Below, one piece after another: positions 44,174-50,999 of a stretch of 51,547 nucleotides of DNA. Every line of letters begins with the position of its first letter. The stretch's first letter is position 1. A program made the position numbers and the translations under genes. This stretch comes from Clostridium sp. 1001271B_151109_B4. Its GTDB lineage: Bacteria; Bacillota; Clostridia; Clostridiales; Clostridiaceae. Location: assembly GCF_015670405.1 (NCBI RefSeq), contig NZ_JADPBQ010000001.1, positions 267,748-319,294 of the forward strand, in the 5' to 3' direction. The notes under the pieces are model-generated. The model made no database searches, was not told the origin of the DNA, and saw only the letters and a list, made by a program, of their open reading frames with translations.

Positions 44174-44442
44174 TCAAATTGAAAATATCTTTTTATTATC
44201 AACCATTATTGTTTCACTTTTATATTCTTTCTTCTTAGTTAAAGTTATAAATAATAAGATAGCCACAATCTAATTCATTAATATCTAAATAATCACTTAA
44301 CTGTTTAAGACCTTTTTGGTAATATTCCTCACCTCTCCAAATCTTAAGCTCTACTAAATACAGTTCTATAATTTTATCAAGTTTATCTGTTATATCAACC
44401 ATATAATTCATAGTTAGTATAGATACACCAGTGGTAAATAAT
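44174..44442 (-). pseudogene. Remnant of an AAA-ATPase/PD-(D/E)XK nuclease-like gene
   Basis: The frame begins after a stop with LFTTGVSILTMN, which matches the ITGVSPITMDD stretch of the AAA part of this family. It then jumps to the nuclease part: DKLDKIIELYLVELKIWRGE followed by YYQKGLKQLSDYLDIN and GYLIIYNFN. The ExK pair in VELKIW is the nuclease core. After NFN a TAA ends the frame, but the neighbouring frame continues with TKKKEYKSETIMVDNKKIF, so a frameshift is also present. An internal deletion plus a frameshift make it nonfunctional. Such genes are multicopy in clostridia. Confidence 0.7.
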
Positions 44443-44565
44443 TAGACTCAAACTAAATAAAATTTTATATAATTATCAAAAATATATAAACACTTTTCCT
44501 AACGTTTATTAATCTATATAATTCTCAATATTAATACCATTTCTCTTCAATTTTTCACTATACTT

Positions 44566-44589
44566 ATTTAAGAGTATATTATATAAGTG
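44566..44589. repeat. Dispersed 24-base repeat, copy C
   Basis: It matches the copy at 50909-50932 at 21 of 24 positions. See copy A at 6021. Confidence 0.35.
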
Positions 44590-44627
44590 TAAAATATAAC
44601 TTTCTCTGTATATAATTAACTTAAAAC

Positions 44628-44674
44628 AAAAAACATTCTAACAGGTAGCCATTTCATACCTACTAGAATGTTTT
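44628..44674 (-). terminator. Terminator of the decarboxylase/cupin operon
   Basis: The stem AAAACATTCTA/TAGAATGTTTT, with an inner GGTA/TACC, is followed on the minus strand by TTTTTTGTTTT. Confidence 0.75.
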
Positions 44675-44712
44675 TCACTAATACAAATTATTTATTATTT
44701 TAACACTTTTAA

Positions 44713-45120
44713 TTATTTTAATTTACAATAAACTTCATCGCTAACAGCTTCAAGCCATTCATTACTTGCACCCTCTGCTGGTATCTCAATAGCTAGATGA
44801 CAGAACCAACTGTCTGCTGCTGCACCATGCCAATGCTTAACTTCAGCTGGAATATTAACAACATCCCCTGCTTTTAATTCTCTAGCTTCTTCTCCCCATG
44901 CTTGATAATATCCTCTTCCCCCAGTAACAAGTAAAATCTGTCCACCCTTATGATGAATATGCCAATTATTACGACAACCTGGTTCAAAAGTTACATTACC
45001 AATACTAACTCCTTCAGTTGTTAACATATTTAAATGCGCATTTCCTATAAAATATTTAGAAAACATCTCTGGTAATGGTTCTCCCATTTTAAATACACTT
45101 AAATTTTTATTATCACTCAT
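44713..45120 (-). CDS. Cupin domain protein
   Basis: A 135-residue single-domain cupin. The two conserved motifs are GNVTFEPGCRNNWHIHHKGG (metal ligands in HIHH) and EVKHWHGAAADSWFCHLAIE, joined by ILLVTGGRGYYQAWGEEARE. Metal ligands are intact. Cupins like this commonly travel with carboxymuconolactone decarboxylase-like proteins, as here, 20 bases downstream of that gene. Their exact reaction is unknown; links to quinone or aldehyde stress are likely. AGGGAG precedes the ATG at 45120, so the start at 45138 is rejected. Confidence 0.87.
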   Translation of the reverse strand: MSDNKNLSVFKMGEPLPEMFSKYFIGNAHLNMLTTEGVSIGNVTFEPGCRNNWHIHHKGGQILLVTGGRGYYQAWGEEARELKAGDVVNIPAEVKHWHGAAADSWFCHLAIEIPAEGASNEWLEAVSDEVYCKLK

Positions 45121-45140
45121 CTTAAAACTCCCTTTCATAT

Positions 45141-45902
45141 CTATTTAATAAATTCTCTTGCTGCTGCATCAACACATCTTAATGCATTTAATGAGCGTGG
45201 ATAACCAATGTACGGTAAACATTGTGAAACAATTTTAATTAAAAACTCTTTATCATTTCCAATTTTCATATTTGCAGCAGCATGCGAAGTCAATTGTGGT
45301 TCACACCCACCTTGTGCTGATAAGAAACAAAATGTAATCATTTCTCTTTGCTTATAATTAAGCCCTCTACGAGTGTAGTAATCTCCAAAACAGTTAGCCG
45401 CTAACCAGTAATTAATATGACGTTTTTCCTCTGATCCAGACTTCCAAAAATCCTTCATATTATCTCCAAAAATATCTACCTGTACTTTTGTTCCAGATTC
45501 ACGTCTATTTTCTGTATTAGTAGTTGATTGACCTTCAAGTGGCAATTTAACTCCTCTACATTTAAGTATTTCATTTGTAGCTTTTAAAAATGGAAATACA
45601 CGTGCCATACCAAGATAAGCAACTGCTTGATATACAATCTCCTTAACTTCAATTGGTGTTACTTCAAATTCAAGTGCAATTGGAAGAATATCTTTATACA
45701 TATCAATTCCTTGGCATCCTATAAGAGTTGCTATAATTGCCATAAATCTTGTTTTATCATCTAGATCATCTTGATTAACTACTTCATCAAAAGCAAAATT
45801 ATCAAATAGCTCAACAAATTCTGGATCAGTTTCAACAAACTCAGAAATACAACCTAATCTCATTTTTTCACCATATTCATTTGTTTTATTTGTAATTTTC
45901 AT
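45141..45902 (-). CDS. Carboxymuconolactone decarboxylase (CMD/AhpD-fold) family protein, two domains
   Basis: A 253-residue protein with two CMD domains. Domain 1 covers LDDKTRFMAIIATLIGCQGI and IALEFEVTPIEVKEIVYQAV; domain 2 has LNYKQREMITFCFLSAQGGC, then EPQLTSHAAANMKIG, with the E...C...H pattern of AhpD-like redox proteins. It is not a protocatechuate enzyme here; in clostridia the family acts in redox or carbonyl stress. GGAGG precedes the ATG at 45902. The cupin gene follows in the same operon. A MerR-type promoter lies about 33 bases upstream. Confidence 0.87.
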   Translation of the reverse strand: MKITNKTNEYGEKMRLGCISEFVETDPEFVELFDNFAFDEVVNQDDLDDKTRFMAIIATLIGCQGIDMYKDILPIALEFEVTPIEVKEIVYQAVAYLGMARVFPFLKATNEILKCRGVKLPLEGQSTTNTENRRESGTKVQVDIFGDNMKDFWKSGSEEKRHINYWLAANCFGDYYTRRGLNYKQREMITFCFLSAQGGCEPQLTSHAAANMKIGNDKEFLIKIVSQCLPYIGYPRSLNALRCVDAAAREFIK

Positions 45903-45934
45903 AATTAAATACCTCCACTTATTGGAATAACTTT

Positions 45935-45965
45935 ATAATACAACTTTGAGTTAACTCTAAGTCAA
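45935..45965 (-). promoter_or_regulatory. MerR-type long-spacer promoter of the CMD/cupin operon, copy 2
   Basis: Minus strand: TTGACT (45960-45965), a 19-base spacer, TATTAT (45935-45940). The spacer holds the inverted repeat CTTAGAG-TTAA-CTCAAAG. The 19-base spacer with a dyad between -35 and -10 is the signature of MerR-family activation; the dyad resembles the AdhR-type motif (CTTAAAG-N4-CTTTAAG) known from aldehyde stress. It drives the decarboxylase and cupin genes. Confidence 0.75.
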
Positions 45966-46004
45966 TACCTATTTAATAAGATTTTATTTTTTATAATTTT
46001 TACC

Positions 46005-46220
46005 TTATAACTTAAAAACTTCTCCTGCTGCGAGTATATTAATGCGGCTTGAATTTATTATTTTTCCTTTTAAATCAGCTGTAACATATTCCTTACTAGC
46101 TAAAACGTCATTTTTTCTCATTAAAACTCCCCAAACCTCTTTTTCCTTTAGACGTACAAAATCATATTTTGAAATATCTACTGGCTCAGTTAAAAGTCCT
46201 ATATCAAGATGATAATCCAC
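46005..46220 (-). pseudogene. Remnant of a LysR-family regulator (substrate-binding domain piece)
   Basis: The frame reads DIGLLTEPVDISKYDFVRLK, EKEVWGVLMRKNDVLASKEY, VTADLKGKIINSSRI and then unrelated residues to a stop. This matches the middle of the effector domain of clostridial LysR regulators (DIGLLTEPVDI, GVLMRKDDPLA). The winged-helix DNA-binding half and the final third are gone. It lies between two MerR-type promoters beside the CMD operon, and may once have regulated the same set. A GTG at 46220 could start it, but it has no good ribosome site. Confidence 0.7.
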
Positions 46221-46462
46221 TCATAAGTAAAATAACTCCTAAAGTATTTATTATTATCATTATACTAATATTTTACAATTTTAATAATGTCTAATACCTA
46301 TAATAAATGCAAAATAATGCTTATTAGGCATTATTGATTTCGGCTTTATATAAAAAAACTCTAATTTCCACACCTATCATTTAAGCAACTATTTCCTAAA
46401 ACAAAACACTCGAGGTAAATTAATTATTATCACCTTGAGTGTTTTCCTTATACTATATTAAT

Positions 46463-46651
46463 CTATATATTTTTCCCCATTTCATAAGCCTCTAAGAATT
46501 GTGGAGTATTTTTAATTTCTCCCTTTCCCCATGCTCCAGTTCCGTAAATTATTCCTTTTTCCTTTGCACCTGCAAGGCAATCTTCTGTAAATCCACGTAT
46601 TGCTTCTACTGTACGTTTAAGCATATCTTTATTAGTATCAGCTGCAGTCAT
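46463..46651 (-). pseudogene. C-terminal remnant of an NADPH-dependent FMN reductase/flavodoxin-like gene
   Basis: The frame TAADTNKDMLKRTVEAIRGF, EDCLAGAKEKGIIYGTGAWG, KGEIKNTPQFLEAYEMGKNI is the last 60 residues of the flavodoxin-like FMN reductase family (IYGTGAW, EAYEMGKN). The FMN-binding first two thirds are missing and the ATG at 46651 has no ribosome site. A complete MerR-type promoter lies only 35 bases upstream, so an internal deletion seems to have joined the promoter to the gene's end. Confidence 0.75.
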
Positions 46652-46686
46652 AATATATTAAAGTTTCAACTTCATTTTATATTTTA

Positions 46687-46717
46687 AGTATAAGTATTGA
46701 AGTTAACTCTAAGTCAA
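46687..46717 (-). promoter_or_regulatory. MerR-type long-spacer promoter, copy 3
   Basis: Minus strand: TTGACT (46712-46717), a 19-base spacer with CTTAGAGTTAACTTCAA, then TATACT (46687-46692). It shares its core with the promoters at 35808 and 45935 and now faces only the flavodoxin remnant. Confidence 0.65.
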
Positions 46718-46857
46718 TACCATTTCTAAAGTTTTCTCATAAAACAAAAAGTTAAATTTTTGATTGTAATACTAAATTAATCCTGGCACTACAAATTACA
46801 ATCATCAAAACCACTAAACTTATCTTATATGAAATATTTTCTTAAATTTATATGAAT

Positions 46858-46898
46858 AAAACCCAAGTAGAGCAATATAATCTTTCTACTTGGGTTTT
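46858..46898 (-). terminator. Terminator of the toxin-antitoxin pair
   Basis: The stem AAAACCCAAGTAGA/TCTACTTGGGTTTT has T-rich flanks on both sides, 47 bases after the hepT stop. Confidence 0.7.
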
Positions 46899-46944
46899 TG
46901 AATTATTTTAAATTCATCTAACTTTATTTTCGTTGAAATTTCTA

Positions 46945-47370
46945 TTATTTTAAAAAGCTTTTTACAAATTCAAACAAACTATTTCTTACCTCAATATTTT
47001 CTTCTAAAAAGTTTACTAAAGTCTCTATTTTAAGTTGTTTATACCTATGACCAATTCTATTTCTTATAAGTCTTGCCGAATTTAAATAATTAGCTATTTC
47101 ATCTGAAAATATATTTTTTTCTTTCAATAGTTTTATCGCTACATCAACGGTAATTCCTATTTTATATATGTTATATTCTTTCAAAAGCATTGATATAAAA
47201 TCCTCATATAAAATAAACATACTTAAGTACTTATATTTTAAACTATTTGAAATTTCCTTTCTTAATATATCGTTTTCTAAGTAATTTTCTAATAGTTTTA
47301 ATGAATCTTCTATATCTTTACTTTCACTTTCTATATCATAAATTAATTTTTTTAACTTTTCCTTATTCAC
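46945..47370 (-). CDS. HepT-like HEPN ribonuclease toxin
   Basis: A 141-residue all-helical HEPN protein. The catalytic motif RX4HXY is intact as RNRIGHRY at residues 103-110. HepT proteins are RNases held in check by AMPylation of the Tyr by the partner nucleotidyltransferase (type VII system). Its start overlaps the mntA-like gene by 8 bases, the antitoxin being translated first. The RNRIGHRY Arg, His and Tyr residues are all present, so the toxin should be active. A role in stress or phage defence is possible but not shown. Confidence 0.85.
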   Translation of the reverse strand: MNKEKLKKLIYDIESESKDIEDSLKLLENYLENDILRKEISNSLKYKYLSMFILYEDFISMLLKEYNIYKIGITVDVAIKLLKEKNIFSDEIANYLNSARLIRNRIGHRYKQLKIETLVNFLEENIEVRNSLFEFVKSFLK

Positions 47371-47797
47371 TATCTAAAACCACCCTATCTAATCTATTCC
47401 AAAACTCAATATTTTCTCTAAATAACTTATCATAATAATTATATGTTTCTTCATATCTTTTATCCTTAATTATAACCATATCACTATTTAAAGCCTCTAT
47501 TTTTATAATATTTTCTATCTCCTCATCATTTATATCTATAAGATCTATGCTTCTTCCTAGAAAATCCTCTAACTCTAAAGTTAGATTTAAATCCACTGAG
47601 TCTGATATTTTATTCTCTCCAATAATTGCTATATCAACATCTGATTCTTCATTAAAGTCATCTTTTGTTAAACTACCAAATATAATTACATTCTCTATAT
47701 TATTTCTTTTAAAGATTTCCTTAAATTCATTACTTTTTACTAATCTTAAAATATCTTCTTTTGAATTCTCTCCTAATATACTTCTATTAAAACTCAT
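47363..47797 (-). CDS. MntA-like nucleotidyltransferase antitoxin
   Basis: A 144-residue minimal nucleotidyltransferase. The motif GSX10DXD is complete: Gly41-Ser42 and Asp53-x-Asp55 (FGSLTKDDFNEESDVDIAII). A C-terminal helical stretch (EETYNYYDKLFRENIEFWNR) extends beyond the catalytic fold. In MNT/HEPN pairs it adds AMP to the toxin's Tyr. It is co-transcribed with the HepT-like gene and overlaps it. GAGGAGA precedes the ATG at 47797; the upstream start at 47821 lies before that site. Confidence 0.87.
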   Translation of the reverse strand: MSFNRSILGENSKEDILRLVKSNEFKEIFKRNNIENVIIFGSLTKDDFNEESDVDIAIIGENKISDSVDLNLTLELEDFLGRSIDLIDINDEEIENIIKIEALNSDMVIIKDKRYEETYNYYDKLFRENIEFWNRLDRVVLDSE

Positions 47798-47942
47798 GTA
47801 AATCTCCTCTAATTTAACCAAATTTTAATTAACTTCTATCATTAAAACTGACTTTTATATAAATAATTATAACATTTGTTATATAAAAAGTCACAATAAC
47901 GTAATCTTTAATGAACATACACCTTTATTTAAATACTTAATA

Positions 47943-48830
47943 CTATTTCCCCCTGTATTTTGACGGTGTACAACCATAGATATTACGGAATGTTTTTGCA
48001 AAATAACTCATATCCTGAAAACCACACATTATACCAATATCAACTATTTTCCTATCTGTATTTGTTAATAATTCAGCAGCCTTTTTTATACGAAAAGACT
48101 TTAAATATTGTATAGGTGTAGTCCCAATAGTATTATGAAAACAACGTAGACATTCACTTACGCTTAAAGATACACTTTCAGCTATTTCATTAATTGTAAT
48201 ATTATCTGAATAATGTTCATCAATATATTGAATCATATTTTTCATACGCTGACTATCTCTTAGCTTCTTTGTTGATGTATTTGATTCTATGCACTCTAAA
48301 TGTTTAGACATAAGATAAATAATCCTTGATAAAACATTACGAACTTCAAATTCGTATCCTTCTTCTTCATTAAGACAAAGAAACCATGCTTCATCAATAC
48401 TACAAAGTATATCTTTCTGCCAGTGTATTGAATAATCTAAAAATAATCCTTTAAAAGAAATATTATTTAAAATTGGATTTAAGTACTTACTCCAAAATAT
48501 ACCATCATAACTACCACCAACTAAACGAGGATGAAATACAATGGAATGAAATCTACAACTAGGACTTTCATAAATCCACCCTCCATGCAGAATTCCTGTA
48601 TTAATAAAAAATCCATTCCCCTCATTTACAATATACTTTTCGCCATCTACAGCAATAATAGCTCTCCCTTCCGAAACAACAATTAACTCCAATTCTTCAT
48701 GCCAATGCCAATCAATACATTCTCTTTTTAAATCATCATGGTAACACGCTATAGGAAAACTAGTAATTCCATGTTCAATTAATTCAAGACCAGTTTTATC
48801 TATTTTTGATATACATTCTGCTAATGCCAT
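47943..48830 (-). CDS. AraC family transcriptional regulator with cupin sensor domain
   Basis: A 295-residue regulator. The N-terminal cupin has CYHDDLKRECIDWHWHEELE and GNGFFINTGILHGGW, a likely ligand pocket. The C-terminal double helix-turn-helix reads ITINEIAESVSLSVSECLRC, then VDIGIMCGFQDMSYFAKTFR and GCTPSKYRGK. The MFS gene is divergently transcribed from the same 106-base spacer, which contains direct repeats, so it is the probable target. AAGGAG precedes the ATG at 48830; 48857 is upstream of that site. Confidence 0.9.
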   Translation of the reverse strand: MALAECISKIDKTGLELIEHGITSFPIACYHDDLKRECIDWHWHEELELIVVSEGRAIIAVDGEKYIVNEGNGFFINTGILHGGWIYESPSCRFHSIVFHPRLVGGSYDGIFWSKYLNPILNNISFKGLFLDYSIHWQKDILCSIDEAWFLCLNEEEGYEFEVRNVLSRIIYLMSKHLECIESNTSTKKLRDSQRMKNMIQYIDEHYSDNITINEIAESVSLSVSECLRCFHNTIGTTPIQYLKSFRIKKAAELLTNTDRKIVDIGIMCGFQDMSYFAKTFRNIYGCTPSKYRGK

Positions 48831-48843
48831 AACTACTCCTTTT

Positions 48844-48877
48844 GAAGATATTATCATATGAAAACGAAGATATTATC
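48844..48877. promoter_or_regulatory. Direct-repeat operator between araC-type and MFS genes
   Basis: GAAGATATTATC occurs perfectly at 48844-48855 and 48866-48877, start to start 22 bases, two helical turns apart. Direct repeats spaced this way are how AraC-family dimers bind. The second copy abuts the MFS promoter -35. Confidence 0.65.
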
Positions 48878-48907
48878 TTACAAATTTTACTTTTTTGATG
48901 ATATAAT
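48878..48907 (+). promoter_or_regulatory. Promoter of the MFS gene
   Basis: TATAAT at 48902-48907 lies 18 bases after TTACAA at 48878-48883, a poor -35 of the kind that needs an activator. Confidence 0.55.
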
Positions 48908-48936
48908 CATACCAGTATATAAAGGAGGAAAGCAAT

Positions 48937-50133
48937 ATGTTTAGTTTATTATTAGCAGTTATATATTTAGCTTTTATTAGCTTAGGACTGCCTGATTCAT
49001 TATTAGGCTCTGTTTGGCCTACAATTTATCAAGAATTTAATGTTCCTGTATCTTATGCAGGTGCAATTTTTATGATTATTTCAGCTGGTACAATTGTTTC
49101 TAGTTTACAAAGTGATCGTCTTACAAAATTGTTAGGAACAGGAAAAGTTACAGCATTTAGTGTTCTTATGACAGCAGTAGCTTTATGGGGATTTTCTATA
49201 AGTAGCTCTTATTGGATGTTGGTATTATGGGCAATGCCTTATGGACTTGGTGCTGGGAGTGTTGATGCTTCTTTAAATAATTATGTAGCTCTTCATTATA
49301 AAAGTCACCATATGAGTTGGCTACATTGTATGTGGGGTGTTGGAGCTAGTATAGGCCCATATATTATGAGTTTTGCATTACTTAATGGACAAACTTGGAA
49401 TATGGGATATCGTTATATATCATTAATACAAATTGGATTAACTATTATAATTATGTTAAGTTTACCTCTTTGGAAGAAACCTACTAATGTTACTAATATT
49501 CAAACCTCAGAAAGTGAAATTGAAAAAGATAAAAATAAAGTACTTACTTTAAAAGAAATTTTTAATATTCCTGGAGCTAAACAAGTAATGCTTATGTTTT
49601 TCTGTTATTGTGCATTAGAACAAACAACTGGATTATGGGCTAGTAGTTACTTAGTACTACAACATGGACTTGATTTAGAAATAGCAGCAAGTTATGCAAG
49701 TCTATTCTTTATAGGAATTACAGTAGGACGAGCTGTTAGTGGATTTATTACAATGAAGCTCAATGATAAACAAATGATTTATTTAGGACAAGCTTTAATT
49801 TTAATTGGTATTATACTTATGTGTTTACCATTTGGTCATAAAGTTGCCCTAATAGGATTAGTTACTATTGGTCTTGGTTGTGCTCCAATATACCCATGCA
49901 TTATTCATTCTACACCAACGAATTTTGGAGCAGATAAATCTCAAGCAGTTATAGGTGTACAAATGGCAAGTGCCTATGTTGGAAATTTACTAATGCCACC
50001 TCTATTTGGTATTATTGCAAATCATATTAGTGCAATGCTATTTCCAGTATATTTACTATTAATTTTAATAGTTATGGTAGTAATGCATATTAAATTAAAT
50101 AAAAGTATATCAAAAAATATTTTGATAAATTAA
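48937..50133 (+). CDS. MFS transporter, divergent from AraC-type regulator
   Basis: A 398-residue, 12-helix major-facilitator protein. It starts LLAVIYLAFISLGLPDSLLG, has GAGSVDASLNNYVALHYKSH and WLHCMWGVGASIGPYIMS, and the C-half has GLGCAPIYPCIIHSTPTNFG. This pattern (LPDSLLG, ASLNNYVALHY, MWGVGA) belongs to a clostridial group of FucP-like or sugar-type MFS proteins. The regulator's cupin sensor suggests an imported or exported small sugar or related ligand, but it is not known. AAAGGAGG precedes the ATG at 48937. Confidence 0.87.
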   Translation: MFSLLLAVIYLAFISLGLPDSLLGSVWPTIYQEFNVPVSYAGAIFMIISAGTIVSSLQSDRLTKLLGTGKVTAFSVLMTAVALWGFSISSSYWMLVLWAMPYGLGAGSVDASLNNYVALHYKSHHMSWLHCMWGVGASIGPYIMSFALLNGQTWNMGYRYISLIQIGLTIIIMLSLPLWKKPTNVTNIQTSESEIEKDKNKVLTLKEIFNIPGAKQVMLMFFCYCALEQTTGLWASSYLVLQHGLDLEIAASYASLFFIGITVGRAVSGFITMKLNDKQMIYLGQALILIGIILMCLPFGHKVALIGLVTIGLGCAPIYPCIIHSTPTNFGADKSQAVIGVQMASAYVGNLLMPPLFGIIANHISAMLFPVYLLLILIVMVVMHIKLNKSISKNILIN

Positions 50134-50176
50134 AAAAGTGCTAGGTATTTATAATTTTATATACCTAGCACTTTTT
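50133..50176 (+). terminator. Terminator of the MFS gene
   Basis: The 16-bp stem AAAAAGTGCTAGGTAT/ATACCTAGCACTTTTT is T-rich at its end. Confidence 0.85.
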
Positions 50177-50199
50177 ATATTAAATTTTCCCTCTAAAAA

Positions 50200-50505
50200 T
50201 TAATTAAAAACTTTGCTTTTCTTTGAAATTAAGTAGTAAGGAATTTCTACAAATAAAATTCCTCCACCTATATTGCCTAAAGTAACTATTCCTATATTAC
50301 AAATATATCCTGATACACTTACAGCTGCTGTTCCTGGAGCTAATAGTGCTATTGTAAGTAATGTCATATTCGCAACACTATGTTCAAATCTAAATGATAA
50401 AGTTCTAATAGATTTATTCATAAAATCATCTAAATTTAATATTTCAGTTAATAAGTCTAATCGCTTATTAAAATCAGTATGTTTGTAACAGTTGTAGCAC
50501 AACAC
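50200..50505 (-). pseudogene. C-terminal remnant of a formate/nitrite (FNT) transporter
   Basis: The last 65 residues (FEHSVANMTLLTIALLAPGT, GIVTLGNIGGGILFVEIPYY) match the end of FNT channels, including the FEHSVANM motif. The other five helices are absent; the first 35 codons are unrelated, with the sequence LLTEILNLDDFMNKSIRTLS. FNT channels carry formate or nitrite across the membrane. The fragment cannot form a pore. The frame begins at position 50505 next to another stray fragment on the other strand. Confidence 0.75.
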
Positions 50506-50506
50506 T

Positions 50507-50659
50507 ATGTGTATCGGAGAAAAGTTCTATTATAAAGCTAAAGTTGCAGATACTAAGTATAATCAGTTATTAGTCGCATCTAGAGAATGGATTAATATAC
50601 CGAACTTCAAACGAATTAAAAAAGACGGACGAAATAATATCATCACTTATTTTAAATAG
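50507..50659 (+). pseudogene. Unidentified 50-codon fragment
   Basis: Plus strand, ATG at 50507 to TAG at 50657-50659: MCIGEKFYYKAKVADTKYNQ, LLVASREWINIPNFKRIKKD, GRNNIITYFK. It looks like protein-coding sequence and is a little richer in GC than its surroundings, but has no ribosome site. It abuts the FNT remnant head to head. I do not recognise the family. Confidence 0.4.
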
Positions 50660-50953
50660 ACAGTCATTGTCGTATATTTTTACTCATCATGAAAATAAGA
50701 TAAACTTCAGCTAAATAACCTTATATTATTATTTTTAGAAATAGGCTATATTTCTACTTCTAAATATTTACCACATAGAAATCTCTTCTCTCTAATAGCC
50801 TCCCCCTATTATTTCATTACTTAAATGATTATTTAAACGACCATTTAATTACCAATCTTTTTATCAGCAAAACCTAATGATTTAATTTTCTATTAATTTT
50901 ATATACTCATTTAAGAGTATATTATTTAAAAGCATCCCCTTAATTTTTACCTT
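50660..50953. other. AT-rich intergenic region with one dispersed repeat
   Basis: Apart from the 24-base repeat at 50909-50932, no gene, RNA or strong hairpin is seen here. Confidence 0.4.
50909..50932. repeat. Dispersed 24-base repeat, copy B
   Basis: It differs from copy A at 6021-6044 at one of 24 positions and from copy C at three. Confidence 0.4.
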
Positions 50954-50987
50954 CAAAAAAAGTCCTGTAAAAAACTACAGAACTTTT
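50954..50987 (-). terminator. Terminator of the TrmFO/GidA-like gene
   Basis: The stem AAAAGT.CTGTA/TACAG.ACTTTT is followed on the minus strand by seven T. Confidence 0.75.
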
Positions 50988-50999
50988 CTAACTATAAAT

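Noticed and set aside
46499..46687. Plus-strand frame of 62 codons opposite the flavodoxin remnant
   Set aside because: The minus frame matches the C-terminus of a known family; the plus frame is Cys/Phe-rich antisense.
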